A stretch of 64,000 nucleotides of DNA from Raineyella sp034933565. Lineage in GTDB: Bacteria > Actinomycetota > Actinomycetes > Propionibacteriales > Propionibacteriaceae. The DNA lies in assembly GCF_034933565.1 (NCBI RefSeq), contig NZ_JAYFNG010000053.1, forward strand, positions 1-64,000, given 5' to 3'. The translations under genes and the position numbers were made by a program. Of the stretch, positions 15,713 to 24,195 are shown one piece after another. The notes beneath the pieces were generated by a model that did not search any database, was not told the DNA's origin, and saw only the letters and a program-made list of their open reading frames with translations. Position 1 is the stretch's first letter; each line of letters starts with the position of its first letter.

Positions 15713-16528
15713 ATGACGGCCCCGGCCCTCGTCCTGCTCGCCCATGGCCACAGCGATCCCCAGATCGCGGAGATCACCCATGCGATGCGGAACGAGCTCA
15801 TGGCCAGGTGCCCCGAACTCGTCGTACGGGCCGCCTATCTCGGCGGAGCCGGCCCCTCCCCGGTCCAGGTGGCCGGGAAGCTGGCCCGGCTGGGCACCGA
15901 GGAAATCGTCTTCGTCCCGCTCGAGGTCGGTTGCGCCTACCGTGCCAGTGCCACCGCCCGTGACGCGATCTCCCGGGTCGCCGCGGCCCATCCCGACCTG
16001 CGGGTCCAGCTGGCCCGACCGATCGGACCCGAGCCGGTGCTGCTGACCATGCTGGACCGCGCCCTGCGCCAGGCTCTCAGCGACCACCACGTCACCGAGC
16101 TGGACGGCCTGGTGCTGTCCACCGCCGGGACCGAGGACGTCCGCAGCCGCGCCCTGCTGGCGCGTCGGACCCGACAGTGGGGCATGCACCACAAGCTGGC
16201 CTGTGTCACGGCGTACGTGGACGAGACCGGCCCCTCGGTCGAGGAGGCGATCCAGACGCTCTGGAGCCAAGGGCGCCGGCACGTGGCCGTGGGCTCATGG
16301 TTCCTCAGCACCTCCGACCTGTGGGCGCACCAGGCCGAGTCCGCCCTGGCCGCCGGCGCGATCGCGGTCAGCCGACCGATGACCGCCGGACCGGCGGTGG
16401 CCGAACTGGCCATGCACCGGTACGTGGTGGGCGCGATGGACCTGATCGACTTCGGCAGCCTCGTACCGGCCGCCGAGGGCGACGAGGAGCCGGACGAGGC
16501 CCCCGAGCTGCGCGCCATCGGCGCCTGA
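15713..16528 (+). CDS. CbiX/SirB-like sirohydrochlorin chelatase family protein
   Basis: Cytosolic two-repeat protein of 271 aa resembling the class II chelatases that insert iron or cobalt into sirohydrochlorin. The first repeat begins with LLAHGHSDP (H11, H13). The second metal-binding histidine, normally in a GYH or GxH context, is replaced: the strand reads VPLEVGCAYR. The second repeat has no HG motif either (LSTAGTED). It may therefore be a divergent chelatase or a degenerate relative. GGAAAGGAACC precedes the ATG. No siroheme or cobalamin genes are adjacent; two operator-like motifs lie upstream. Confidence 0.7.
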   Translation: MTAPALVLLAHGHSDPQIAEITHAMRNELMARCPELVVRAAYLGGAGPSPVQVAGKLARLGTEEIVFVPLEVGCAYRASATARDAISRVAAAHPDLRVQLARPIGPEPVLLTMLDRALRQALSDHHVTELDGLVLSTAGTEDVRSRALLARRTRQWGMHHKLACVTAYVDETGPSVEEAIQTLWSQGRRHVAVGSWFLSTSDLWAHQAESALAAGAIAVSRPMTAGPAVAELAMHRYVVGAMDLIDFGSLVPAAEGDEEPDEAPELRAIGA

Positions 16529-16533
16529 CCGCA

Positions 16534-16555
16534 GGCCCCCGGTGGCGCGGGGGCC
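16534..16555 (+). terminator. hairpin between the CbiX-like gene and msrB
   Basis: Seven-base arms GGCCCCC and GGGGGCC around an eight-base loop, five bases after the CbiX-like stop codon and just before the msrB -10 element. Possibly a weak terminator. Confidence 0.45.
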
Positions 16556-16560
16556 CGGCC

Positions 16561-16566
16561 TACACT
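16561..16566 (+). promoter_or_regulatory. leaderless -10 element (TACACT) for msrB
   Basis: TACACT ends seven bases before the ATG at 16574; there is no Shine-Dalgarno sequence. Confidence 0.55.
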
Positions 16567-16573
16567 GACCCGC

Positions 16574-17014
16574 ATGAAGCCCACCCCCCATCAGCACCCC
16601 CAGGAGCCGGCCCTGAAGCTGTCGGAGCAGGAGTGGCGCACTCGGCTCACCCCCGCCGAGTACCACGTGCTGCGCGAGGCCGGCACCGAGCGGCCCTTCA
16701 GCGGCGAGTACGAGACGACCACCACCCCCGGCGTCTATCGCTGCCGTGCCTGCGGCGCGGAGCTCTTCCGGAGCATCGAGAAGTTCGACGCGCACTGCGG
16801 CTGGCCCGCCTTCTGGTCACCACTGGCCGGCGACCGGATCGTCGAGTTGGTCGACGACAGCCTCGGCATGCGCCGCACCGAGGTGCGCTGCGCGAACTGT
16901 GGCTCGCACCTCGGCCATGTGTTCGAGGGCGAGGGGTTCGACACCCCCACCGACCTGCGTTACTGCATCAACTCGATCAGCCTCACCCTCGACCCGGGCG
17001 ACACCCGCGGCTGA
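16574..17014 (+). CDS. msrB: peptide-methionine (R)-S-oxide reductase MsrB
   Basis: Reduces methionine-R-sulfoxide in proteins back to methionine with thioredoxin (146 aa, single domain). Zinc is held by C57/C60 (CRAC) and C106/C109 (CANC). The catalytic cysteine is C131 in LRYCINS. The conserved GWPAF motif is followed by W rather than the common F. A leaderless -10 element is present, so it is probably transcribed on its own. A bidirectional terminator separates it from the convergent hemQ. Confidence 0.95.
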   Translation: MKPTPHQHPQEPALKLSEQEWRTRLTPAEYHVLREAGTERPFSGEYETTTTPGVYRCRACGAELFRSIEKFDAHCGWPAFWSPLAGDRIVELVDDSLGMRRTEVRCANCGSHLGHVFEGEGFDTPTDLRYCINSISLTLDPGDTRG

Positions 17015-17151
17015 CGCCCCCGGCGGGCGCCGGTCATCCACCCTCGGTGCGTACGGCGCCCGGACGCACCGATGCCCACAACGGCAACGCGTACGGGCAC
17101 GCACGCCCGCCCGGACGACGGACGACAGCCCCGGCTCCAGGAGCCTCGACC

Positions 17152-17193
17152 GCGACGAACGACCCGCCCCTTGTCAGGGACGGGCCGTTCGTC
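17152..17193. terminator. bidirectional terminator between msrB and hemQ
   Basis: Arms of 18 bases (17152-17169 and 17176-17193) pair at 16 positions with a six-base loop, in the gap between two convergent stop codons (17014 and 17223). Confidence 0.75.
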
Positions 17194-17222
17194 GTGTCGG
17201 CAGATCAGGTCGTGCCGGTAGG

Positions 17223-17915
17223 TCAGTGCGCCGGGTTCCAGCGGGCGACGAGCTCCGGCAGCTCGTAGCGGCACCCGGTGTAGAACGGGACCTCCAGCCG
17301 GGTGTGCCGGCGGGCCTCAGCACCGCGCAGGTGACGCATCAGGTCGACGATGCGATGCAGCTCGTCGGCCTCGAAGGCCAGCATCCACTCGTAGTCGCCC
17401 AGGGCGAACGAGGCGACGGTGTTGGCCCGGACGTCCGGGTAGTCCCGGGCCATCATGCCGTGCTCGGCCAGCAGCTTGCGCCGCTCGTCGTCGGGCAGCA
17501 GGTACCACTCGTAGGACCGGACGAACGGATAGACGACCAGGTAGGGGTGGGGCTCCTCCTCGGCCATGAAGGCGGGGATGTGGCCCTTGTTGAACTCGGC
17601 CGGGCGGTGCAGCGCGACCTGCGACCAGACCGGCTCGAGCGTACGACCGAGCGCGGAGGCGCGCAGCGTGTTGTAGGCGGCCTGCACGGTCTCCACCTCG
17701 GGGGCGTGCCACCACACCATCACGTCCGCGTCGGCCCGGAAACCGGACACGTCGTACCAGCCACGGATCACCAGGTCGGTGTCGTCACCCTCGTACCCGG
17801 CCAGCGCGGCGAGCGCCTCGCGGGCCGCCGCCGTCCCGACGGTGGGATCCGTCCGCCGGAACACGGACCACATGGTGTAGCGGATGGTGTCATTGATCTC
17901 GCGCGCCTTCTTCAC
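17223..17915 (-). CDS. hemQ: coproheme decarboxylase HemQ
   Basis: Last enzyme of the coproporphyrin-dependent heme pathway: oxidative decarboxylation of coproheme III to heme b using peroxide (230 aa, chlorite-dismutase fold). Family stretches include VYPFVRSYEWYLLP, which carries the catalytic tyrosine region, and LLAEHGMMARDYPDV around the proximal heme-histidine region. GTG start with AAAGG ahead of it. It follows hemE by 45 bp, whereas hemY lies between them in M. tuberculosis (Rv2676c-Rv2678c). Chlorite dismutase activity is not expected. Confidence 0.92.
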   Translation of the reverse strand: MKKAREINDTIRYTMWSVFRRTDPTVGTAAAREALAALAGYEGDDTDLVIRGWYDVSGFRADADVMVWWHAPEVETVQAAYNTLRASALGRTLEPVWSQVALHRPAEFNKGHIPAFMAEEEPHPYLVVYPFVRSYEWYLLPDDERRKLLAEHGMMARDYPDVRANTVASFALGDYEWMLAFEADELHRIVDLMRHLRGAEARRHTRLEVPFYTGCRYELPELVARWNPAH

Positions 17916-17942
17916 GGCGGTGCCTTTCTGCGATGGACGGGG

Positions 17943-17978
17943 TCAGTGGGCCGGTGCCGTTCAGCGGGCCGGTGCCGC
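17943..17978 (-). repeat. 18-bp tandem duplication spanning the hemE stop codon
   Basis: Two adjacent 18-mers (17943-17960, 17961-17978) match at 16 positions. The second contains the last codons and the TGA of hemE (17961-17963); the first repeats them, including a second TGA, immediately downstream. Confidence 0.85.
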
Positions 17979-19010
17979 GGCGCGGAGGGCAGGGCCCTCC
18001 TCGTGCACCAGGGCCACCAGCCGGGTCAGCACGTCGGGGTCGGTGTCGGCCGGCACGCCGTGGCCGAGGTTGAAGATGTGGCCGGGCGCTGCCGCCCCGG
18101 CCCGGATGACGTCGCGGGCACGGTCCGCGACGACCTCCCACGGTGCCCTGAGCAGCGCGGGGTCGAGGTTGCCCTGGACGGCCCGGCCGGGGCCGATCCG
18201 CCGGGTCGCCTCATCGAGCGGCACCCGCCAGTCGACGCCGACGACATCCGCGCCGGCCGCGCCCATCAGGCGCAGCAGCTCACCGGTGCCGACACCGAAA
18301 TGGATCCGCGGCACGTCGGAGACGCGGGACAGGACGTGCGCCGAGTGCGGTTGGACCCGGGTGGCGTAGTCGAGCGGGGCGAGGCTGCCGGCCCACGAGT
18401 CGAACAACTGGACCGCCTGCGCGCCGGCATCGATCTGGACCCGCAGGAAGGTCGCGGAGATCCTCGCCAGCTTCGCACACAGCTCGTCCCACAGCATCGG
18501 CTCGGCGGCCATCAGGGCCTTCGTCCGGGCGTAGTCCTTGCTGGGCCCGCCCTCCACCAGGTAGGAGGCGAGGGTGTACGGCGCGCCGGCGAAGCCGATC
18601 AGCACCTTGTGCGGCGGCAGGGCCGCCCGGATCGCCCGGACCGACTCCGCGATGTCGGGGATCGCCTCCGGGTCCAGGTCCGGCAGGGCGTGGATCTGTT
18701 CGGCCGTACGGATCGGGTCGGCGATCACCGGGCCGACGCCGGCCCGGATCTCCAGGTCCACCCCGGCGGCCGCCAGCGGCACCATGATGTCGGAGAAGAA
18801 GATGGCCGCGTCCACGTCGTGACGCCGGACCGGCTGCAGGGTGATCTCGGTGACCAGGTCCGGCCGCCGGCAGGACTCCAGCATCGGGATCCCCTCGCGG
18901 ATCGCCCGGTACTCCGGCAAGGAACGACCCGCCTGACGCATGAACCAGACGGGGAGGGTGTTCCCCTGTTCTCGGGCGGCGGCGGCCAACAGGCTGGGGG
19001 TGTCTGTCAC
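17961..19010 (-). CDS. hemE: uroporphyrinogen decarboxylase
   Basis: Decarboxylates uroporphyrinogen III to coproporphyrinogen III (349 aa, TIM barrel). The N-terminal signature PVWFMRQAGRSLPEYRA with the substrate-binding arginines is intact, as are FSDIMVPL and the GNLDPALL strand near the C-terminus. GTG at 19010 gives the normal family length; an ORF extension to 19220 has no homology. It heads a hemE-hemQ pair and is divergent from the DUF3000 gene. Confidence 0.95.
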   Translation of the reverse strand: MTDTPSLLAAAAREQGNTLPVWFMRQAGRSLPEYRAIREGIPMLESCRRPDLVTEITLQPVRRHDVDAAIFFSDIMVPLAAAGVDLEIRAGVGPVIADPIRTAEQIHALPDLDPEAIPDIAESVRAIRAALPPHKVLIGFAGAPYTLASYLVEGGPSKDYARTKALMAAEPMLWDELCAKLARISATFLRVQIDAGAQAVQLFDSWAGSLAPLDYATRVQPHSAHVLSRVSDVPRIHFGVGTGELLRLMGAAGADVVGVDWRVPLDEATRRIGPGRAVQGNLDPALLRAPWEVVADRARDVIRAGAAAPGHIFNLGHGVPADTDPDVLTRLVALVHEEGPALRAAAPAR

Positions 19011-19263
19011 CCGGCCATCCTCGCACGCCGGACCAGGTGGCCGGCCGACGTCCGCGACGTCGTTCCGTGCTGCGGTCATCCGTACCGCGGACACCAGTGC
19101 CGGGGGCTCCGCATCGCGGACGTCCCGGCCGTCGAGTCGGTGCCACCGACTCCGCGTCACCGACTCCGCATCACTGGCATCCCGACCGGTGCACGCGGTC
19201 CCGGCGGGCGCCACGGGCACGGGGCCCGGCGAGTCGTACGCAGACGGGAGGGACCGGGCAGCA

Positions 19264-19269
19264 TACCCT
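19264..19269 (+). promoter_or_regulatory. leaderless -10 element (TACCCT) for the DUF3000 gene
   Basis: TACCCT ends six bases before GTG at 19276 and supports that codon over the internal ATG at 19303. Confidence 0.55.
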
Positions 19270-19275
19270 ACAGGG

Positions 19276-19878
19276 GTGGCAGCTCATCCCGACCCCACGG
19301 CAATGCCGACCCCGTTCCAGCGGGTGGTCGCCGACCTGAGGGCACACCTGTGGCGCCCGGGCCTGGTGATCGAGGAGATCCCCTCGCCGCAGCGGGTCGC
19401 CCCCTATGCGGTCGCCGTCTCGGCCGACCTCACCATCCGGGACCAGGAGCTCGGCAGTGGCCGCTTGGTGATCCTGCACGACCCCGACGGGATCGACGCC
19501 TGGCAGGGCACGTTCCGGGTCGTCGCGTACGCCAAGGGCGCGATGGACCCCGAGATGGTGACCGACACCATGCTGGCCGACGTCGGGTGGTCGTGGTTGC
19601 TCGAGGCACTGGGGTCCCACCAGGCCGCGTACGTCGCCCCCAGTGGCAACGTGGCGTGCACCTGGAGCCGGTCCTTCGGCGGCCTCCAGGAGCAGCCGTC
19701 GCAGGCCGAGATGGAGATCCGGGCCTCCTGGACCCCCCGGCTCGACCTGGACGGCGGTGGGATCGAGGCGCACCTGGATGCGTTCGCCGAGTTGCTCTGC
19801 GCCACCTGCGGCATCCCGCCGCTGCCCGACGGCGTCGTGATGATGACCCCGCTGCGCCAGCGCAGCCAGGAGCGCTGA
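19276..19878 (+). CDS. DUF3000 domain-containing protein (Rv2680-like)
   Basis: Soluble protein of 200 aa covering the DUF3000 family end to end, with FQRVVADLRAHLWRPG near the N-terminus and GWSWLLEALGSHQAAY in the middle. It has no known activity. It is divergent from hemE and three bases upstream of rnd, the same order as Rv2678c-Rv2681, so it is probably cotranscribed with RNase D. No signal peptide or membrane segment. ATG at 19303 is the alternative start. Confidence 0.88.
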   Translation: MAAHPDPTAMPTPFQRVVADLRAHLWRPGLVIEEIPSPQRVAPYAVAVSADLTIRDQELGSGRLVILHDPDGIDAWQGTFRVVAYAKGAMDPEMVTDTMLADVGWSWLLEALGSHQAAYVAPSGNVACTWSRSFGGLQEQPSQAEMEIRASWTPRLDLDGGGIEAHLDAFAELLCATCGIPPLPDGVVMMTPLRQRSQER

Positions 19879-19881
19879 GCC

Positions 19882-21129
19882 GTGGACGGGCTGGTCACCG
19901 GGACGGACACCGAGCTGCCCACTCTGCTCACCCCCCGCGACGGGGTGCCGGCGGTCACCGACACCGACGCCGGGTACGAGGCGATGGTCGAGGCCCTCGC
20001 CGGCGGGGAGGGCCCGCTCGGCATCGACACCGAACGCGCCCACGGGTTCCGCTACTCCCCGAAGGCCTGGCTGATCCAGCTGCGCCGCCGGGGAGCCGGG
20101 ACGTTCCTCCTCGACCCGGTCGCGCTGGCCCCCGACGACGAGCTGGCGGACCTCTCCGGCCTGCGCGACGCCGTGGGCGATGCCGAGTGGATCATCCACG
20201 CCGCCACCCAGGACCTGCCCTGCCTGGTCGAGGTCGGGCTGACCCCCACCCGGCTGTTCGACACCGAGCTGGCCGGCCGACTGCTCGGCTACCCCAGGGT
20301 GTCATTGGGGGCGATGGCCGAACAGTTCTGCGGGGTGCACCTGCTGAAGGAGCACTCCGCGGACGACTGGTCGACCCGGCCGCTGCCGGAGGACTGGCTG
20401 GTCTACGCCGCGCTCGACGTCGAGCTGCTGGACGAGCTCCGCGACGCGATGTCCGCCGAACTCGTCGCCGCGGGCAAGGACGAGTGGGCACGACAGGAGT
20501 TCACCCACCTCGTCGAGGACGCCGGGACGTCCCGGCCACCCCGCGAGGAACTCTGGCGTCGGGTCTCGGGCATCCACGACGTCCACGGACGCCGCCAGCT
20601 GGCGCTCGTGCGCGAGCTGTGGGAGGCGAGGGAGCGGATCGCCGCCCGTCGGGACAAGGCCCCCGGCCGGATCCTCAACGACCGGGTGATCGTCAGCGCC
20701 GCCACCCGGTCGGATCTGACCGCCGGCAGTCTCAGCGAGCTCTCCGGCTTCCGTAAGGGCGTCGCGAAGCGCTACCTCAACATCTGGTCCGACGCGGTGC
20801 GACGGGTCGAGGCGATGGACCCGCAGGAGTATCCCTCCGTCCGCCCGCCACGGCGGGGCAACGGCGCGCCGCGCACCTGGCAGGGGCACAATCCGGAGGC
20901 GTACGCTCGCTTCACCGCGGCCCGCGAGGCCCTCAGCCGGATTGCCGAGCAGCACACCGTGCCACCGGAGAACCTGCTCACCCCCGACACCTGGCACCGG
21001 CTGTGCTGGCAGCCGCCCCGCTCGCTGACGCCGGTCGCGGTCGACGAGCAACTCGCGGCCGCGGGGGCCCGGTTGTGGCAACGGGAGCTCACCCGGGAGG
21101 CGCTGGCCTCGGCACTGGCCGTCGCCTGA
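19882..21129 (+). CDS. rnd: ribonuclease D (DEDD exonuclease with HRDC domain)
   Basis: 3'-5' exoribonuclease of 415 aa for tRNA and small-RNA 3' ends. Exonuclease domain ~45-215: IDTERA (Asp and Glu of motif I), HAATQDLPCL (motif II) and YAALDVELL (motif III). An HRDC-like helical domain follows at ~240-320, and a second helical region ends the protein. The GTG start lies three bases after the DUF3000 stop. It matches Rv2681. The spacer to dxs holds only a small hairpin. Confidence 0.92.
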   Translation: MDGLVTGTDTELPTLLTPRDGVPAVTDTDAGYEAMVEALAGGEGPLGIDTERAHGFRYSPKAWLIQLRRRGAGTFLLDPVALAPDDELADLSGLRDAVGDAEWIIHAATQDLPCLVEVGLTPTRLFDTELAGRLLGYPRVSLGAMAEQFCGVHLLKEHSADDWSTRPLPEDWLVYAALDVELLDELRDAMSAELVAAGKDEWARQEFTHLVEDAGTSRPPREELWRRVSGIHDVHGRRQLALVRELWEARERIAARRDKAPGRILNDRVIVSAATRSDLTAGSLSELSGFRKGVAKRYLNIWSDAVRRVEAMDPQEYPSVRPPRRGNGAPRTWQGHNPEAYARFTAAREALSRIAEQHTVPPENLLTPDTWHRLCWQPPRSLTPVAVDEQLAAAGARLWQRELTREALASALAVA

Positions 21130-21135
21130 GATCGT

Positions 21136-21151
21136 CCGGGGCAGTCCCCGG
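21136..21151. terminator. small hairpin between convergent rnd and dxs
   Basis: CCGGGG, CAGT, CCCCGG: a perfect six-base stem seven bases after the rnd stop. The surrounding 45 bases are an imperfect ~21-bp duplication. Confidence 0.4.
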
Positions 21152-21270
21152 GATCGTCGGGGTCAGTCCCTGAGGGCCATCGGAACCCCCGGAGACTCGT
21201 CGGACCACCCCCTCGTCGGACCGCCCCGGATCCGAGCCGGCCGTGGGGATGATCCGCTCGCGGCGCGCCG

Positions 21271-23196
21271 CTAGTCGGTCTCCGGGCGGACGTCGACCGC
21301 AGGGGCTGCCGGGACCCGGTCCAGCCGCAGCATGTGCTCGACCACCGAACGGGCGATGTCCTGGCCGGTGAGGCCGAGGTCGGTCAGGAGCTGGCCGCGT
21401 GACCCCTGCTCGAGGTACTGGTCGGGGATGCCGAAGGTCTGCGTCGGCGTGGTGATCTCGCGGTCGGCCATCACCTGCTCGAGCCGGGCCCCCACTCCCC
21501 CGACGACGCAGTTGTCCTCGATCGTGACGACGAGGTCATGGTCGCCGGCGAGGTCCAGCAGGTCGTCCCCGACCGGGAGCGCCCAGACCGGGTCGACGAC
21601 CGTCGCCGGGATGCCCTGCTGGGTGAGCCGTCGACCGACGTCGAGACCGGTGCCGACCATCTGGCCGTACGCCACCACGAGCACCCGCGGGCGGCCCGCG
21701 GACGAGTAGAGCACGTCGACGCCACCGTGGTGGCTGATCGCCTCGATGTCGTCGGGCAGCTTGTCCTTGGAGAAGCGGACCAGGGAGGGGGCATCGTCGA
21801 TGTCCACCGCCAGGTTCAGCGCCTCACGCAGGCGCGTGGCGTCGCGCGGAGCGGCCATGTGCATCCCGGGCACGACCTGGAAGACCGACAGGTCCCACAT
21901 GCCGTTGTGGCTGGGGCCGTCGGAGCCGGTGATGCCGGCCCGGTCGAGGACGAAGGTGACCCCGGCGCGGTGCAGGCCGACGTCCATCAGCACCTGGTCG
22001 AAGGCCCGGTTGAGGAACGTGGAGTAGACCGCCACGACCGGGTGCAGGCCCATTGCCGCCATGCCCGCGGCGGAGGTCACCGCGTGCTGCTCGGCGATGC
22101 CCACGTCGAAGGTCCGGTCCGGGTAGGTCGCGGCGAACCGGTTGAGGCCGGTCGGGTGCAGCATGGCCGCGGTGATGGCCACGACGTCGTCGCGACGCGC
22201 GCCGATCCGGACGAGTTCCTCGGCGAAGATGTCGGTCCAGGTGGCCGTGACGATGCTGGACAACGGCTCACCGGTGTGCGCGTCGATCTGGCCGATCGCG
22301 TGGAAGCGGTCCTCCTCGTTCTGCTCCGCCGCCCGGAAGCCGTGCCCCTTCTGGGTCAGGCAGTGCACGATCACCGGCCCGCCGAAGTCCTTCGCCTGGG
22401 CCAGTGCCCGCTCCACCGCCGGCTCGTCGTGACCGTCGATCGGCCCGACGTACTTCAGGCCGAGGTCGGCGAAGAGACCCTGCGGCGCCAGCACGTCCTT
22501 CAGCCCGATCTTGAGACCGTGCAGCAGGTCGTAGGCGGGCCGGCCCACCAGGGGCGTACGGCTCACGTTGCGCTTGATCATGTCGAGGAGATCCTCGTAG
22601 CGCCGATCGGTGCGCATCACCGCCAGGTGCTGCGCCAGCCCGCCCACCGTCGGGGTGTAGGAACGACCGTTGTCGTTCACCACGATGACCAGCCGCAGGT
22701 CGTCCTGGACGGCGATGTTGTTGAGGGCCTCCCAGGCCATCCCGCCGGTCAGTGCCCCGTCACCGACGAAGGCGACGACCGTACGCCCCGTCTCCCCCCT
22801 GAGTTTGAGCGCTTTCGCCATGCCCTCGGCCCAGGACAGCGCGGCGGAGGCATGCGAGTTCTCCACCCAGTCATGCTCGGATTCCTCCCGGCTGGGATAG
22901 CCGGACAGGCCGTCGCGCTGGCGCAATTGGTCGAACCTCGCCTGGCGCCCGGTGAGGATCTTGTGCACGTAGCTCTGATGGCCCGTGTCGAAGACGATCG
23001 GGTCCTGCGGCGAGGTGAAGATGCGGTGCACCGCCAGAGTCAACTCGACCACACCGAGGTTGGGTCCCAGGTGGCCGCCCGTACGGCTCACGTGGGTGAT
23101 GAGGAAGTCACGGATCTCCGCGGCCAGCTCGTCCATTTCGGTGCGGGTCAGGTCACGCAGGTCCTCGGGACCCTGGATCCTCTCCAACAATGGCAT
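21271..23196 (-). CDS. dxs: 1-deoxy-D-xylulose-5-phosphate synthase
   Basis: First enzyme of the MEP isoprenoid pathway: pyruvate plus glyceraldehyde 3-phosphate to DXP, dependent on thiamine diphosphate (641 aa). The ThDP/Mg site is GDGALTGGMAWEALNN; HQSYVHKILTGR and GPSHNGMWDLS are family signatures. The transketolase C-terminal domain is complete. A leaderless TAGACT element ends seven bases before the ATG. Synteny with Rv2682c next to rnd is conserved. Confidence 0.96.
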   Translation of the reverse strand: MPLLERIQGPEDLRDLTRTEMDELAAEIRDFLITHVSRTGGHLGPNLGVVELTLAVHRIFTSPQDPIVFDTGHQSYVHKILTGRQARFDQLRQRDGLSGYPSREESEHDWVENSHASAALSWAEGMAKALKLRGETGRTVVAFVGDGALTGGMAWEALNNIAVQDDLRLVIVVNDNGRSYTPTVGGLAQHLAVMRTDRRYEDLLDMIKRNVSRTPLVGRPAYDLLHGLKIGLKDVLAPQGLFADLGLKYVGPIDGHDEPAVERALAQAKDFGGPVIVHCLTQKGHGFRAAEQNEEDRFHAIGQIDAHTGEPLSSIVTATWTDIFAEELVRIGARRDDVVAITAAMLHPTGLNRFAATYPDRTFDVGIAEQHAVTSAAGMAAMGLHPVVAVYSTFLNRAFDQVLMDVGLHRAGVTFVLDRAGITGSDGPSHNGMWDLSVFQVVPGMHMAAPRDATRLREALNLAVDIDDAPSLVRFSKDKLPDDIEAISHHGGVDVLYSSAGRPRVLVVAYGQMVGTGLDVGRRLTQQGIPATVVDPVWALPVGDDLLDLAGDHDLVVTIEDNCVVGGVGARLEQVMADREITTPTQTFGIPDQYLEQGSRGQLLTDLGLTGQDIARSVVEHMLRLDRVPAAPAVDVRPETD

Positions 23197-23203
23197 GCTG
23201 ATC

Positions 23204-23209
23204 AGTCTA
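23204..23209 (-). promoter_or_regulatory. leaderless -10 element (TAGACT) for dxs
   Basis: TAGACT on the minus strand ends seven bases before the ATG at 23196. Confidence 0.55.
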
Positions 23210-23332
23210 GGGCGCGACCCCGTGGATCCTCGACTTTCGAAGCATCCCGGTCACGGGATCGGAAGCATCCCGATGTCGAGATCAGCAGCGGTCCGTCGGG
23301 GGTCGGTCTCCGGCACCGACCGGCACCGGGTG

Positions 23333-23391
23333 ACCAGGTATTGCCTTTCACCAGGTATTATGTATTGCAAGCTAACTGGTTATCCTATACT
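23333..23391 (+). promoter_or_regulatory. AT-rich promoter/operator region of the ABC exporter
   Basis: An AT-rich island in a GC-rich window. ACCAGGTATT occurs at 23333-23342 and 23350-23359 (17-bp spacing), with an inverted AACTGGT at 23374-23380. TTGCAA (23365-23370) and TATACT (23386-23391) are plausible -35 and -10 boxes, 15 bases apart. Looks like a regulated promoter; no regulator gene is adjacent. The leader to 23482 has short ATCACCGGACC duplications. Confidence 0.45.
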
Positions 23392-23482
23392 CTTCGGACA
23401 TCCGATCACCGGACCATCACCGGACCATGCGTTCATCACCTGACCACCTGGTTCATCACCCGATCACCCGAGGAAGGCTCCG

Positions 23483-24195
23483 ATGCTGGAGATCGCGCAC
23501 CTCACCCATCGCTTCGGCAGCACCCTCGCGGTGGACGACCTGACCCTCGACGTCCCCGACGGGCGGATCACCGGATTCATCGGGCACAACGGTGCCGGAA
23601 AGTCGACCACGCTGCGGGCCGCGGCAGGCATCCTGCCCTTCGCCACCGGCAGCATCACGATCGACGGCCACGACGTCCGCGCCGATCCGCTGGGCGCCAA
23701 GCGGGTCACCCCTTCCTCCCCGACAACCCCGACCTGTACGACTTCATGACCGGCCTGGACTTCCTCGGGTTCATCGCGGACCTCTACCGGATCCCCCGCG
23801 CCGAGCGACGCGCCCGGATCGCCGAGTACGCCGAGGCGTACGGTCTCACCGAGGAGCTGGGCGGAATGATCGGCGGCTACAGCCACGGCATGAAGCAGAA
23901 ACTCGCCCTGATCAGCGCCTTCCTGCGTCAGCCGCGCCTGCTGCTCCTCGACGAGCCCTTCGTCGGGCTCGACCCGGTGGCCTCGCACACCCTCAAGCAG
24001 CACCTGCGCGGGCTGTGCCGCAGCGGCGGGGCGGTGCTCTTCTCGACCCACATCCTCGAGGTGGCCCAGACCCTGTGCGACGACATCGCGATCATCCGGC
24101 ACGGCCGGCTGATCGTCAGCGGCCCGACCGCCCAGGTGACCCGGACCGCGTCCCTGGAGGATGTGTTCCTGGAGTTGCAGGGAGAGGCCCGATGA
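23483..24195 (+). pseudogene. ABC transporter ATP-binding protein, frameshifted
   Basis: ATPase of an ABC-2 type exporter, split between two frames. The first frame (from ATG 23483) encodes Walker A GHNGAGKST and runs to GAKRVT. The second resumes with FLPDNPDLYDFMTG and encodes the signature YSHGMKQK, Walker B LLLLDEPFVGLDP and the H-loop FSTHILE, ending at 24195. The break is in the C-run near 23707-23713; one missing base (or two extra) restores a full-length protein of ~237 aa. A sequencing error, a real mutation or programmed frameshifting cannot be separated here. It overlaps the permease start as ATGA. Confidence 0.85.

Noticed and set aside
17223..17915. Chlorite dismutase as the function of this gene
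   Set aside because: Same fold, but linkage to hemE and the actinobacterial context indicate coproheme decarboxylase.
16746..20756. Open frame of 1336 codons on the plus strand
   Set aside because: Runs across msrB, antisense hemQ and hemE, and out-of-frame DUF3000 and rnd, all of which have clear motifs in their own frames.
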